The translations under genes were made by a program, and so were the position numbers. From NCBI GenBank assembly GCA_963828715.1, contig CAWHFX010000019.1, forward strand, positions 62,001 to 126,000: a stretch of 64,000 bases of DNA, given 5' to 3'. Positions 1 to 17,401 of this stretch are shown here, piece by piece; within the stretch, counting starts at the first letter, position 1; every line of letters begins with the position of its first letter. The notes below the pieces were generated by a model. The model ran no database searches and was not told where the DNA came from. It saw only the letters and a list, made by a program, of their open reading frames with translations. Source of the DNA: JAQGMV01 sp963828715. Lineage in GTDB: Bacteria; Pseudomonadota; Gammaproteobacteria; Burkholderiales; SG8-41.

Positions 1-230
1 TCATGCCGGCCCGCGCGCGACCCGTTCCTTTCTGCCGCCACGGCTTTTTCGTCGAATGCTTGACGGTCGCCGCGGTCTTTCTGCGCGCGCGTGCCCATGC
101 GCGCGTTCGCGAGGTACGCCGTGACCACCTGGTGAACGAGCGCTTCGTTGTAGTCGCGGCCGAACGCCCGATCCGACGCGGAAACGGAGGCGCTCGACTG
201 GCCCTGATCGTCTAACAGTTTGAGTTCCAT
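1..230 (-). CDS. rplD: 50S ribosomal protein L4 (5' part, cut by window edge)
   Basis: L4 is a primary 23S rRNA-binding protein of the large subunit and, in E. coli, the autoregulator of the S10 operon. The N-terminus reads MELKLLDDQGQ and continues with the conserved stretch NEALVHQVVTAYLANAR. The next conserved block (KHSTKKPWRQKGTGRARAG) is present but in another frame. One extra G near 68-72 explains this, so I take it as a sequence error and not a broken gene. The start ATG lies 12 bases after the rplC stop, the normal S10-operon order. The rest of the gene lies beyond position 1. Confidence 0.93.
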   Translation of the reverse strand, partial: MELKLLDDQGQSSASVSASDRAFGRDYNEALVHQVVTAYLANARMGTRAQKDRGDRQAFDEKAVAAERNGSRAGRH

Positions 231-242
231 GTCAGTCCCCCG

Positions 243-942
243 TTACTTGCGGCCGCCGGGCGCCGCGGCGGCTTTCGCTGCCGGCTTTGGCGCACTCGGT
301 CTAGTCGCACGCTTCGTCGGAGACACCGTGAGATCGCCACCACGCGAGCCTGGAACCGCGCCGCGTATGAGCAACAACTGACGCTCTGCGTCGACACGAA
401 CGATTTCGAGGTTCTGCACCGTGCGCTTGGCTGCGCCCAGGTGGCCCGGCATCTTCTTGCCGGGGAATACGCGGCCGGGGTCCTGCGCCATGCTGATCGA
501 ACCCGGCTTGTTGTGCGACACCGAGTTGCCGTGACTGGCGCGATTCGAGGAGAAGTTGTGGCGCTTGATCACGCCGGCAAAGCCCTTGCCGAGCGATACG
601 CCACTCACGTCGACCTTCTGGCCCGGCTGGAAGATGTCCACGCCAACGCTGCCGCCCGCCTGAAGGTCGTTCAACTGTTCCGGTTTTACCCGGAACTCGT
701 GCAGCGACCCGGCCGGCCTCGACACCCGCTTTCGCGAAATGTCCGGCCGCGGCCTTGGTGACGCGATTGGGTTGGCGCTTGCCGAAGGCAATCTGAACGG
801 CACAATAGCCGTCGGCCTCGGCAGTCTTGATCTGGGCGACGCGATTGTTCGACACATCGACCACCGTCACCGGGATGGCATCGCCATCATCGGTGAAAAC
901 GCGGGTCATGCCGACCTTGCGGCCCACCAGTCCTAAGCTCAT
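243..942 (-). CDS. rplC: 50S ribosomal protein L3, one apparent +1 frameshift
   Basis: L3 binds near the 3' end of 23S rRNA and helps form the peptidyl-transferase centre. The protein starts MSLGLVGRKVGMTRVFTDDG at 942; an in-frame upstream ATG at 966 is not needed. The second half carries the family signatures SHGNSVSHNKPGSI and MAQDPGRVFPGKKMPGHLG and ends in a short Lys/Ala/Pro-rich tail. The two halves lie in different frames. Removing one G near 707-716 joins them inside the motif GVEAGRSLHEFRV, which fits L3. Without that repair the gene would stop making sense after about 75 residues. It lies between rpsJ and rplD. Confidence 0.95.
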
Positions 943-1017
943 CTTCTGTACCTCTTTGGTTTGCAAGCCCCTTCGAGCCTGGCACCGACTTCAATTGGCC
1001 GGTGACTTCTACCTACG

Positions 1018-1096
1018 GTGACGGGCGGACGGGTGATGAGTGACGGGGCGGACGGTTTTCGTCACTCGTCACTCTCCACTCATCACGCATCACTCG
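1018..1096. repeat. Intergenic heptamer repeat, two arms
   Basis: Between rpsJ and rplC, the right arm reads as consecutive 7-mers (CGTCACT, CGTCACT, CTCCACT, CATCACG, CATCACT). The left arm (1018-1056) carries the complementary series (GTGACGG, GTGATGA, GTGACGG). The arms could pair around a TTTT loop at 1057-1060. It is one of about eight members of the same family in this window. Confidence 0.75.
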
Positions 1097-1097
1097 C

Positions 1098-1413
1098 TTA
1101 CAGCTTGATTTCCACATCCACCCCGGCCGGAAGGTCGAGCTTCATCAGCGCGTCGACGGTCTTGTCCGTCGGATCGATGATGTCCATCAGGCGCAGGTGC
1201 GTGCGAATCTCGAGCTGGTCGCGCGACGTCTTGTTGACGTGCGGCGAGCGCAGAAGGTCGAAACGCTGCTTGCGCGTGGGCAGCGGCAACGGGACCTTTG
1301 ACGACGGCGCCGGTGCGCTTGGCCGTATCGACGATTTCGAGCGCCGACTGATCGATCAGCCGGTAATCGAACGCCTTCAGCCGTATGCGTATCTTTTGTG
1401 ATTTGACTGCCAT
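1098..1413 (-). CDS. rpsJ: 30S ribosomal protein S10 (NusE), one apparent +1 frameshift
   Basis: S10 sits in the head of the small subunit and also acts as NusE, the NusB/NusG partner in antitermination. The start MAVKSQKIRIRLKAFDYRLID is at 1413, with GGGAG 6-10 bases upstream as ribosome-binding site. The C-terminal half (LPTRKQRFDLLRSPHVNKTS through DVEIKL) is in another frame. One surplus G near 1290, within the codons for GPVPLPTRKQ, restores a normal product of about 104 residues. It is the first gene of the S10 operon, 103 bases after tuf. Confidence 0.95.
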
Positions 1414-1425
1414 TATTACTCCCGT

Positions 1426-1444
1426 GCAAAGTGAACTACTTTGC
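1426..1444 (-). other. Stem-loop downstream of tuf copy 1
   Basis: A perfect 7-bp stem (GCAAAGT/ACTTTGC) with a 5-base loop lies 73 bases after the tuf stop and just upstream of the rpsJ ribosome-binding site. The same sequence with one more base pair occurs after the second tuf gene (18536-18559). There is no T-run, so it is more likely a processing, stability or regulatory element than a simple terminator. Confidence 0.55.
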
Positions 1445-1479
1445 GCCGATCTAGTGACTGGCAAACAGGGCTCGGCTCG

Positions 1480-1507
1480 CTCACTGGTCACCCGTCACAC
1501 GTCAGCG
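1480..1507. repeat. Intergenic heptamer repeat, single arm
   Basis: Four successive 7-base units of the (C/G)GTCAC(T/C) family (CTCACT, GGTCACC, CGTCACA, CGTCAGC) lie 10 bases after the tuf copy 1 stop. A nearly identical tract follows tuf copy 2 at 18642-18670. Confidence 0.65.
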
Positions 1508-1516
1508 CATTTCGCG

Positions 1517-2708
1517 TTATTCGATGATCTTCGCGACCACGCCGGCGCCCACGGTGCGCGCCACCCTCGCGAATGGCAAAGCGCAACCCCTCTTCCATCG
1601 CGATCGGCTGGATCAACTGCACCGTGATCGACACGTTGTCCCCCGGCATCACCATCTCGGTGCCCTGCGGCAACTCGATCGACCCCGTCACGTCCGTGGT
1701 GCGGAAGTAAAACTGCGGCCGATAACCGTTGAAAAACGGCGTGTGCCGCCCGCCCTCGTCCTTCGAGAGCACGTAGATCTCGGCCGTGAACTTCGTGTGC
1801 GGCGTGATCGAACCCGGCTTCGCCAGCACCTGCCCGCGCTCCACTTCCTCGCGCTTCGTGCCGCGCAGCAAAATCCCGACGTTGTCCCCCGCCTGCCCCT
1901 GATCGAGCAGCTTCCGGAACATCTCCACGCCCGTGCACACCGTCTTCTGCGTCGGGCGCAGCCCCACAATCTCGATCTCCTCACCCACCTTGATCATGCC
2001 GCGCTCCACCCGCCCGGTCACCACCGTGCCCCGACCCGAGATCGAAAACACGTCCTCCACCGGCATCAGAAACGGCCCGTCGAGCGCGCGCTTGGGCTCC
2101 GGAATGTAGCTGTCCAGCGCCTCGGCCAGCTTCATGATCGCCCCTTCGCCCATCTCGCTCGCGTCGCCTTCCATCGCCTTTAACGCCGAGCCAATCACGA
2201 TCGGCGTGTCATCGCCCGGAAACTCATACTTCGACAAAAGCTCGCGCACCTCCATCTCCACCAACTCCAGGAGCTCCTTGTCGTCCACCATGTCCGCCTT
2301 GTTCATGAACACGATGATGTAGGGCACCCCCACCTGGCGCGCCAGCAGAATGTGCTCGCGCGTCTGCGGCATCGGACCGTCGGCCGCACTCACCACCAGA
2401 ATCGCCCCGTCCATCTGCGCCGCCCCCGTGATCATGTTCTTCACGTAGTCCGCGTGCCCCGGACAGTCCACGTGCGCGTAGTGCCGCTTCGCCGTCTCAT
2501 ACTCCACGTGCGCCGTGTTGATCGTGATCCCGCGCGCCTTCTCCTCCGGCGCCGCATCAATCTGGTCGTAGCTCTTCGCCTCACCCCCGTACTTCTTCGC
2601 CAGTATCATCGTCATCGCCGCCGTCAACGTCGTCTTCCCGTGATCCACGTGACCAATCGTCCCAACGTTCACGTGCGGCTTCTTGCGCTCAAACTTACTC
2701 TTGGCCAT
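1517..2708 (-). CDS. tuf: Elongation factor Tu, copy 1 (apparent frameshift near 3' end)
   Basis: EF-Tu is the GTPase that delivers aminoacyl-tRNA to the ribosome. The P-loop GHVDHGKT, the DCPGHADY G3 motif and the NKAD G4 motif are all in place. The gene matches the second copy (18678-19868) except for about ten bases. One of these is an extra base near 1556-1566 that shifts the last dozen residues; with it removed the product ends in the normal VVAKIIE and is 396 residues. The start is 11 bases after the fusA stop, so it is the last gene of the str operon (rpsL-rpsG-fusA-tuf). Confidence 0.97.
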
Positions 2709-2719
2709 GACTTTGCCCT

Positions 2720-4841
2720 CTACTTCTTGTCCGAATCTTTACCGGTGTACTTGTTGATGATCGCCTCGGCGACGTTCTTCGGCGCTTCGGAATAGTGTTT
2801 GAATTCCATCGAGTACGTCGCACGCCCCTGCGAAAGCGAACGCAACGTCGTCGAATAACCGAACATCTCCGCCAGTGGCACCTCGGCTCGGACCGCCTTA
2901 CCGCCGCCCGCGAGATCTTCCATGCCCTGGATCATGCCGCGCCGTGAGTTGAGGTCGCCCACGACGTTGCCCATGAAGTCTTCGGGTGTCTCGACTTCGA
3001 CCGCCATGATCGGCTCGAGCAGCGTCGGACTCGCACGGCGCAAACCTTCCTTCAACGCAATCGAGCCCGCCATCTTGAACGCGTTCTCGTTCGAGTCTAC
3101 CTCGTGGTACGAACCGTCGATGAGCGTTACCTTGACGTCCACTACGGGGAAGCCGGCGAGCACCCCGTTGGGCAGCGTATCGTTGATGCCCTTCTGCACC
3201 GCCGGGATGTACTCGCGCGGCACCGCGCCGCCCTTGATGGCGTCCACGAACTCATAGCCCTTACCAGGCACCTGCGGCTCGAGCTTGATCCACACGTGAC
3301 CGTACTGGCCGCGTCCGCCCGACTGCTTGACGAACTTGCCCTCGACCTTATCGACCTGCTTGCGGATCGTCTCGCGATACGCGACCTGCGGCGCGCCGAC
3401 GTTGGCTTCGACGCCGAACTCGCGCTTCATGCGATCGACGATGATCTCGAGGTGCAGCTCGCCCATGCCCGAGATGATCGTCTGCCCCGACTCTTCGTCG
3501 GTGCGCACACGAAATGACGGATCTTCCTGGGCGAGGCGGTTGAGCGCCATGCCCATCTTCTCCTGGTCCGCCTTGGTCTTCGGCTCGACGGCGACGTGGA
3601 TCACCGGCTCGGGGAATTCCATCTTCTCGAGCGTGATGATCTTGTCGGGCGCGGTAAGCGTGTCGCCCGTCGTATAGTCCTTGAGGCCAACGGCCGCGGC
3701 GATATCGCCGGCGCGCACTTCCTTGATCTCTTCGCGTTCGTTCGCGTGCATCTGCAGAATACGGCCGATGCGCTCCTTGCGCCCCTTCACCGGGTTGTAG
3801 ATCGTATCGCCTGAATTCACGACACCCGAATAGACGCGGAAGAACGTGAGCTGGCCGACGAACGGATCGGTCATGATCTTGAACGCGAGCCCCGAGAACG
3901 GCTCATCGTCGGCTGCCCTGCGTTCCTCGGTTGCGCCTTTCTCGTTCACGCCCTTAACCGGCGGAATGTCGATCGGCGAAGGCATGTAGTCGATGACTGC
4001 GTCGAGCATCGCCTGCACGCCCTTGTTCTTGAACGCCGAGCCGCATAGCATCGGATAGATCTCGTTGTTCATCGTGCGCTGGCGCAGGCCCTGCTTGATC
4101 TCGGCCTCGCTCAAGCTCACCACCCTCGAGATACTTGTTCATGAGCTCTTCGTTCGCTTCGGCGGCGCTCTCGACCATCTTTTCGCGCCATTCGCGTGCA
4201 TCGTCGAGCATGTTCGCCGGGACATCGCGCAGGTCGAACTTCATCCCCTGGGTCGAATCGTCCCAGTAGATGGCCTTCATCCTGACGAGATCGACCACGC
4301 CTTCGAACTTGTCCTCGGCTCCGATCGGAAGCTGGATCGGCACCGGGTTCGCCTTGAGGCGCGCCTTCACCTGGTCGTACACGCGCATGAAATCCGCGCC
4401 TTGCCGGTCCATCTTGTTCACGAAGAAGAGACGCGGCACCTTGTACTTGTTGCCTTGCCGCCAGACGGTTTCCGTCTGCGGCTGCACGCCGCCTACGCCG
4501 CACAGCACCGTGCACGCGCCGTCGAGCACGCGGAGGCTGCGCTCGACCTCGATCGTGAAGTCGACGTGCCCCGGCGTATCGATGATGTTGATGCGGTGCT
4601 CGGGATAGGCGCTGTCCATGCCCTTCCAGAAACAGGTCGTCGCCGCCGACGTGATGGTAATGCCGCGCTCCTGCTCCTGTTCCATCCAGTCCATTACCGC
4701 AGTGCCGTCATGCACTTCGCCGAGCTTGTGCGAAACACCCGTGTAGAACAGGACCCGTTCGGTGGTCGTGGTCTTGCCGGCATCGATGTGGGCCATGATG
4801 CCGATGTTCCGGTAGCGCTCGATGGGGGTCTTGCGTGGCAT
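2720..4841 (-). CDS. fusA: Elongation factor G, one apparent +1 frameshift
   Basis: EF-G is the translocation GTPase, also used with RRF in ribosome recycling. The start MPRKTPIERYRNIGIMAHID is at 4841. The P-loop AHIDAGKT and the NKMDRQGADF motif are in the N-terminal part; domains III-V follow with GMGELHLE and a C-terminus of TGKDSDKK. The two halves lie in adjacent frames and join if one T is removed near 4114, within GGELSEAEIKQGL. Repaired length is about 706 residues, normal for EF-G. Its place is between rpsG (95-base gap) and tuf (11-base gap). Confidence 0.97.
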
Positions 4842-4936
4842 AAACGGTCTTGATTCGCGTGTGGATCAGAGGGCTTTTGACTGCCGGCGGAGTTATTGAT
4901 TCAACGGTAGTGCCCTAAGTTATCGATCTCGTCAGC

Positions 4937-5407
4937 TTAGAAGCGGTAATGCGAAAACGCCTTGTTGGCTTCGGCCATGCGATGCACTTCCTCGCGCTTC
5001 TTCATCGCACCGCCGCGCCCTTCCGCAGCTTCCTGCAGCTCGCTCGCAAGCCGCGCCTGCATCGACTTCTCGCCGCGACCGCGTGCTGCGTCTCGCAGCC
5101 AGCGCATGGCGAGCGCCATCCGGCGCACCGGCCGCACTTCCACCGGCACCTGATAGTTCGCGCCGCCCACACGCCGGCTCTTCACTTCGACCATGGGCTT
5201 CACGTTGTTCAGCGCCTGGGTGAAGACTTCCAGCGGCTCCTTGGGGCTCTTCTTCTTGATCGTGTCGAGCGCGCCGTAAATGATGCGTTCCGCCACCGAC
5301 TTCTTGCCGCCGCTCATGAGGACGTTGATGAACTTCGAGACGTCCTGGCTGGCGTACTTCGGATCCGGCAGCACTTCGCGTTTCGGTATTTCTCTGCGTC
5401 GAGGCAT
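4937..5407 (-). CDS. rpsG: 30S ribosomal protein S7
   Basis: S7 nucleates assembly of the 30S head on the 3' major domain of 16S rRNA and contacts the E-site tRNA. The 156-residue product has the usual start MPRRREIPKREVLPDP, the conserved LMSGGKKSVAE block and the C-terminus AEANKAFSHYRF. It is intact, unlike most of its neighbours. It lies 66 bases downstream of rpsL and upstream of fusA. In E. coli S7 represses translation of this operon; the sequence here does not show the operator clearly. Confidence 0.98.
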   Translation of the reverse strand: MPRRREIPKREVLPDPKYASQDVSKFINVLMSGGKKSVAERIIYGALDTIKKKSPKEPLEVFTQALNNVKPMVEVKSRRVGGANYQVPVEVRPVRRMALAMRWLRDAARGRGEKSMQARLASELQEAAEGRGGAMKKREEVHRMAEANKAFSHYRF

Positions 5408-5440
5408 ATGAACTTCAGTGAATCGTGATATTTGAAATGC

Positions 5441-5464
5441 GGTGACGAGTGACCAGTGACACGC
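5441..5464. repeat. Intergenic heptamer repeat, single arm
   Basis: Three 7-base units (GGTGACG, AGTGACC, AGTGACA), the complementary orientation of the (C/G)GTCAC(T/C) family, lie in the rpsL-rpsG spacer. Confidence 0.6.
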
Positions 5465-5473
5465 GGCTCAGGC

Positions 5474-5851
5474 CTAAGCCGCCTTGGCGCGTTTGGCGCC
5501 GTACTTCGACCGGCTTTGCTTGCGGTCTTTCACACCGGCCGTATCCAGACTGCCGCGCACCACGTGGTAGCGCACGCCGGGAAGATCCTTCACACGGCCG
5601 CCGCGGATCAGCACCACCGAGTGCTCCTGCAGGTTGTGACCCTCGCCGCCGATGTAGCCGATCACCTCGAAGCCATTCGTGAGGCGAACTTTCGCGACCT
5701 TTCGCAGGGCCGAGTTCGGCTTCTTGGGCGTGGTCGTGTAGACGCGGGTGCAAACGCCCCTGCGCTGCGGTGAGCCGGTGAGCGCAGGCACCTTGCTCTT
5801 GGTTACGGGTGCCCGCCGCGGTTTACGAACGAGCTGGTTTATGGTCGGCAT
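5474..5851 (-). CDS. rpsL: 30S ribosomal protein S12
   Basis: S12 lies at the decoding centre and controls accuracy. The 125-residue product starts MPTINQLVRKPR; an in-frame ATG at 5896 would add 15 non-conserved residues and is not used. The lysine in TTPKKPNSALRK and the one in GGRVKDLPGVRYH are the wild-type, streptomycin-sensitive residues. It is the first gene of the str operon. A promoter-like sequence (5992-6021) and a hairpin with a T-run (5895-5925) lie in its leader. Confidence 0.98.
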   Translation of the reverse strand: MPTINQLVRKPRRAPVTKSKVPALTGSPQRRGVCTRVYTTTPKKPNSALRKVAKVRLTNGFEVIGYIGGEGHNLQEHSVVLIRGGRVKDLPGVRYHVVRGSLDTAGVKDRKQSRSKYGAKRAKAA

Positions 5852-5894
5852 GGATTTGTTATCCAGTTTTTGCTTAAAAGAGTTTCGATCGCCC

Positions 5895-5925
5895 AAAAAA
5901 GCCGGGACGGCGTTTCCACCGTCCC
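5895..5925 (-). terminator. Intrinsic terminator or attenuator in the rpsL leader
   Basis: A 7-bp stem (GGGACGG/CCGTCCC) with an 8-base loop is followed, three bases on, by six T on the minus strand. It lies downstream of the presumed str promoter (5992-6021) and 44 bases before the rpsL start. It therefore either ends rpoBC read-through or attenuates the str operon itself. Confidence 0.65.
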
Positions 5926-5991
5926 TGACCTTGATCGTCGAGTTTCGAGCCGCGCCGCCCGCGGGGGCAACGGCGGCTAAAAAGACCGGGG

Positions 5992-6021
5992 ATTTTATGG
6001 GCTTACGTCAAAGAGTGTCAA
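5992..6021 (-). promoter_or_regulatory. Probable sigma70 promoter of the str operon
   Basis: The minus strand has a consensus -35 box TTGACA (6016-6021), an 18-base spacer and a -10-like TAAAAT (5992-5997), followed by a GC-rich discriminator. It starts 58 bases after the rpoC stop and 140 bases upstream of rpsL. The position and sequence suit an independent promoter for rpsL-rpsG-fusA-tuf. Inferred from sequence only. Confidence 0.6.
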
Positions 6022-6078
6022 CATCCACCGATCTCGCGGATGCGGCCGAAAGCAGTGGGATGCTCCCGGCCGCGGCCA

Positions 6079-10320
<4,242 letters not shown>

Positions 10321-10347
10321 TGATTGAAACCTCCGGTTTCAGCGAAG

Positions 10348-10495
10348 CGTGATGAGTGGTGAATGACGGAAAGCGAGGCCCATACAGGTTCGTTTCCCGT
10401 CATCACTTCGTCACGCCCCACAGTCGTACTGCAATTCGTTACTGCCTGAGCACCGCTTGCCAATTTCGTCACTCGCCACCCGTCACTCGTCACCG
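10348..10495. repeat. Intergenic heptamer repeats between rpoB and rpoC
   Basis: The rpoB-rpoC spacer has one arm at 10348-10370 (GTGATGA, GTGGTGA, ATGACGG). A complementary arm lies at 10396-10417. A third tract at 10466-10495 reads as exact 7-mers CGTCACT, CGCCACC, CGTCACT, CGTCACC. The arms could form a long imperfect hairpin in the rpoBC transcript. Confidence 0.7.
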
Positions 10496-10498
10496 CCT

Positions 10499-14610
<4,112 letters not shown>

Positions 14611-14729
14611 GTCTACTCCGGGCAGAGTTGGGAGGTACGAAAATCGGTAGAAATCGGTAAATCCGGGCCAGATACTGCTGTCTCGACGCATCTCAAAGCC
14701 ACTGTGCGAGGAGACGTAAACTCATCTTC

Positions 14730-14763
14730 AAAAATGGCAAAGGCTGGCGGTCGCCCGCCAGCC
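14730..14763 (-). terminator. Attenuator-like hairpin between rplL and rpoB
   Basis: On the minus strand a perfect 9-bp stem (GGCTGGCGG/CCGCCAGCC) with a 4-base loop is followed by a T-rich tail ending in TTTTT. It lies 22 bases after the rplL stop and 120 bases before rpoB. In E. coli a partial terminator in this spacer sets the ratio of L7/L12 to RNA polymerase, so the same role is likely here. Confidence 0.75.
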
Positions 14764-14784
14764 ATTCCTGCCGTCACGAACGGG

Positions 14785-15168
14785 TTACTTGATTTCAGCG
14801 CTGCCGCCCGCTTCGGTAATCTGCTTAAGAATGGACTCCGCGTCGGCCTTCGGTATGGCCTCCTTCACCGGCTTCGGCGCGCCATCGACGAGGTCCTTCG
14901 CTTCCTTCAGCCCGAGGCCGGTAACGGCCCGGACCACCTTGATCACGTTCACCTTGTTCGGACCCGCCGCAGTGAGATTGACCGTGAACTCGGTCTTCTC
15001 TTCGGCCGCCGGTGCCGCGGCACCGCCTGCCGCCGCCGGTGCAACCGCCACGGCCGCTGCCGCCGCGGACACGCCGAACTTCTCTTCCATTTCCTTGATG
15101 AGTTGTGACAACTCGAGCACGGTCATGTTCGAGATCGCATCGAGGATTTCTGCTGTCGCTACCGCCAT
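14785..15168 (-). CDS. rplL: 50S ribosomal protein L7/L12
   Basis: This is the multi-copy stalk protein that recruits translational GTPases. The 127-residue product has the N-terminal dimerisation part, an Ala/Pro-rich hinge (residues about 35-55) and the conserved C-terminal globular domain, with VIKVVRAVTGLGLKEAKDLV and a terminal GGSAEIK. It is intact. It follows rplJ by 57 bases and precedes the attenuator-like hairpin and rpoB. Confidence 0.98.
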   Translation of the reverse strand: MAVATAEILDAISNMTVLELSQLIKEMEEKFGVSAAAAAVAVAPAAAGGAAAPAAEEKTEFTVNLTAAGPNKVNVIKVVRAVTGLGLKEAKDLVDGAPKPVKEAIPKADAESILKQITEAGGSAEIK

Positions 15169-15225
15169 GTCTGTCTCCTGAATGTGTACTGCTACTCTTC
15201 GCTGTCCGAATACGTGAGGCCGCGG

Positions 15226-15759
15226 TCAGGCAGCCTGTTTCTCCCTTTGTTCCTGAAGGGCTGCCAGCGTCCGCACGAATTTGCCCGGCACCTCGTTCAA
15301 GGTGCGCGCGAGCTTCGCGATTGGCGCCTGCATCGTTCCGAGCAGTGTCGCAAGCAGCTCGGACCGGCTGGGCATCCGCGCGAGATCCGCAACCTGCGCG
15401 GGCGTCATGACCACGTTCGGCATCGCGCCGCCCCTGATCATGAACTTCTCCGCGTTTTCGCGCGAAAACTCGTGCAGCACTTTGGCCACTGCCACCGGAT
15501 CGGCCGAGATGCCATACGCGAGCGGCCCGATCATCTGCTCGGACAGTCCCGCGAACGGCGTTTCGGCAACGGCACGGCGCGCCAAAGTATTCTTCAGAAC
15601 ACGGAGATACACGCCCGAAGTGCGCGCGCGTCTGCGCAGCTCGGTCATGTTCCCCACGGGCAGGCCACGGTATTCAGCCAACACGATGGCCTGGGCGCGC
15701 GCAACCTCCGCACTCACCTCGGCCACTACCGCCTGCTTTTGCTCCAGATTAAGACTCAA
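15226..15759 (-). CDS. rplJ: 50S ribosomal protein L10
   Basis: L10 anchors the L7/L12 stalk to 23S rRNA and in E. coli represses its own operon through the leader mRNA. The 177-residue product begins MSLNLEQKQAVV and contains LAEYRGLPVGNMTELRRR and the LKNTLARRA block. The start is a TTG at 15759, preceded by AGGAGA with good spacing; there is no closer ATG. The unusually long 319-base leader upstream fits an autoregulated start. Confidence 0.97.
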   Translation of the reverse strand: MSLNLEQKQAVVAEVSAEVARAQAIVLAEYRGLPVGNMTELRRRARTSGVYLRVLKNTLARRAVAETPFAGLSEQMIGPLAYGISADPVAVAKVLHEFSRENAEKFMIRGGAMPNVVMTPAQVADLARMPSRSELLATLLGTMQAPIAKLARTLNEVPGKFVRTLAALQEQREKQAA

Positions 15760-16078
15760 GGTCTTCTCCTACCGAAAAACGACGACCCCAAGTTCAAGGA
15801 GCAGACATGACATCCACTTCTCCCGGGCACGCCGTCTGCGTTGGGCGCTGCGCTCTGAAACGTCACGCGGCGATTAAGTCCTGCAAGACCCCAACGGTCT
15901 TTGACAACCCGGCGGCCGTGAAGCACCGCCAGCCCAAAGCCATCAGTCCCGGACGAGCCGCTCGAGCAGCGCAATCCAGGATGCAACTCTCCGGTCCCGA
16001 AAAACGATCCGGGACCCAGTATTCCTCCGGGCGTATTCGCGACAGCGCATGCGCTCCGGGATGCGATCGAATCGATAC
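15760..16078 (-). promoter_or_regulatory. rplJL leader region (rplA-rplJ spacer)
   Basis: This 319-base stretch holds no gene that I can support. On the minus strand it has a 7-bp hairpin at 15993-16016 (GGTCCCG, 10-base loop, CGGGACC) soon after the rplA stop, and the AGGAGA ribosome-binding site of rplJ at the other end. By analogy with E. coli it should contain the L10-binding leader and perhaps a promoter, but I cannot point to the binding motif itself. Confidence 0.5.
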
Positions 16079-16786
16079 TCAATGCGTCTGCTGCTGCAGC
16101 GTCGCCTGGTCGACCCGCACGCCTACGCCCATCGTGCTCGAGACGGCGACCTTCTTCAGGTACACGCCTTTCGCGGCCGCCGGGCGAGCCTTGTTGACCG
16201 CGTCGATCAAGGCTCTGAAGTTCTCTTCCAGCGCTTCGATGCTGAACGAAGCGCGTCCGATGGTGCACTGGACGATGCCGCCTTTGTCGGTGCGGTACTG
16301 CACCTGACCGGCTTTCGCGTTCTTCACTGCAGTCGGTCACGTCCTGCGTAACGGTCCCCACCTTCGGGTTCGGCATGAGCCCACGCGGGCCGAGGATCTG
16401 GCCGAGCTGACCGACCACACGCATCGCGTCCGGCGTTGCGATCACGACGTCGAAGTCCATTTTCCCGCCCTTGATCTCGGCGGCGAGATCGTCGAAACCG
16501 ACGATGTCCGCGCCGGCATCGCGCGCCTGCTGCGCACGATCACCCTGGGCGAATACGGCCACCCGCACGCTCTTGCCCGTGCCCTGCGGCAGCACGAGCG
16601 AGCCGCGCACGGCCTGATCCGACTTCTTCGGCATCGATGCCGAGATTCAGCGATACATCGACGGATTCGTCGAACTTCGCTGTCGCGTTGTCCTTGATGA
16701 GCTTGCAGCGCGTCCTGCATCGGGTAGAGCTTCGTGCGCTCGACTTTGGTCCGCAGCGACTTGTAACGCTTCGAATCGTGTGCCAT
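16079..16786 (-). CDS. rplA: 50S ribosomal protein L1, three apparent +1 frameshifts
   Basis: L1 forms the mobile stalk at the E site and in E. coli represses the L11 operon. The start MAHDSKRYKSLRTKVERTK at 16786 immediately follows the rplK stop. The family blocks GQILGPRGLMPNPKVGTVT and the C-terminal SSTMGVGVRVDQ are present. The frame changes three times, near 16715 (extra C), 16630 (extra C) and 16328 (extra T). Removing those bases gives a continuous product of about 234 residues with DALKLIKDN, GIDAKKSDQAV and VTDAVKNAKAGQ at the joins. I read this as one real gene with sequence errors. Confidence 0.95.
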
Positions 16787-17218
16787 TTACACGCCCTCCA
16801 CTTCGATGCCCATGCTGCGGGCGCTGCCGGCGATCGTCTTCACCGCTGCCTCGAGATCCGCTGCGGTCAGGTCGGGCATCTTGGTCTTTGCAATCTCTTC
16901 GGCTTGCGCGCGCGTGATGCGGCCGACCTTGTCCGTGTTCGGACGGGGACTTCCGGTGTCGATCTTCGCGGCCTTCTTGATGAGCACCGACGCAGGCGGC
17001 GTCTTCATGATGAAGGTGAAGCTCTTGTCCGCGTACGCCGTAATCACCACGGGAACCGGCAGGCCCGGCTCCATCTTCTGCGTCTGCGCATTGAACGCCT
17101 TGCAGAATTCCATGATGTTCAACCCGCGCTGGCCCAGTGCCGGGCCGATCGGCGGCGACGGATTAGCCTTGCCCGCCGGCACCTGAAGTTTGATAAGACC
17201 GACGATTTTCTTTGCCAT
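16787..17218 (-). CDS. rplK: 50S ribosomal protein L11
   Basis: L11 binds the GTPase-associated centre of 23S rRNA and is needed for RelA activation. The 143-residue product starts MAKKIVGLIKLQVPAGKANP, with AGGAGAG upstream at 17218. The proline-rich N-terminal motif NPSPPIGPALGQRGLNIMEF and the C-terminal RNA-binding GSARSMGIEVEG are intact. Its stop directly abuts the rplA start (TAAATG), so the two are translationally coupled. Confidence 0.98.
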   Translation of the reverse strand: MAKKIVGLIKLQVPAGKANPSPPIGPALGQRGLNIMEFCKAFNAQTQKMEPGLPVPVVITAYADKSFTFIMKTPPASVLIKKAAKIDTGSPRPNTDKVGRITRAQAEEIAKTKMPDLTAADLEAAVKTIAGSARSMGIEVEGV

Positions 17219-17244
17219 TACTGCTCTCCTTGGGTGCTTACGGA

Positions 17245-17399
17245 CAGTGACGGGTGGCGAGTAATGAGTGACGGGAACCACCACTCATTTCAAGCACCGC
17301 GGTACTGCCCTCCCCGGTTGTTACTGCGAAACCCAGTCACTGTCCACTATCCGTCCGATGCCGAATGTTCGCCGCTCGTCACCGGTCACTCGTCACTGC
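17245..17399. repeat. Intergenic heptamer repeats between nusG and rplK
   Basis: One arm at 17245-17275 (AGTGACGGGTGGCGAG, then GAGTGACGGG) and an opposing arm at 17375-17399 (CGTCACC, GGTCACT, CGTCACT) flank about 100 bases of spacer, so a large stem-loop is possible. Same family as the other heptamer tracts. Confidence 0.7.
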
Positions 17400-17401
17400 C
17401 C

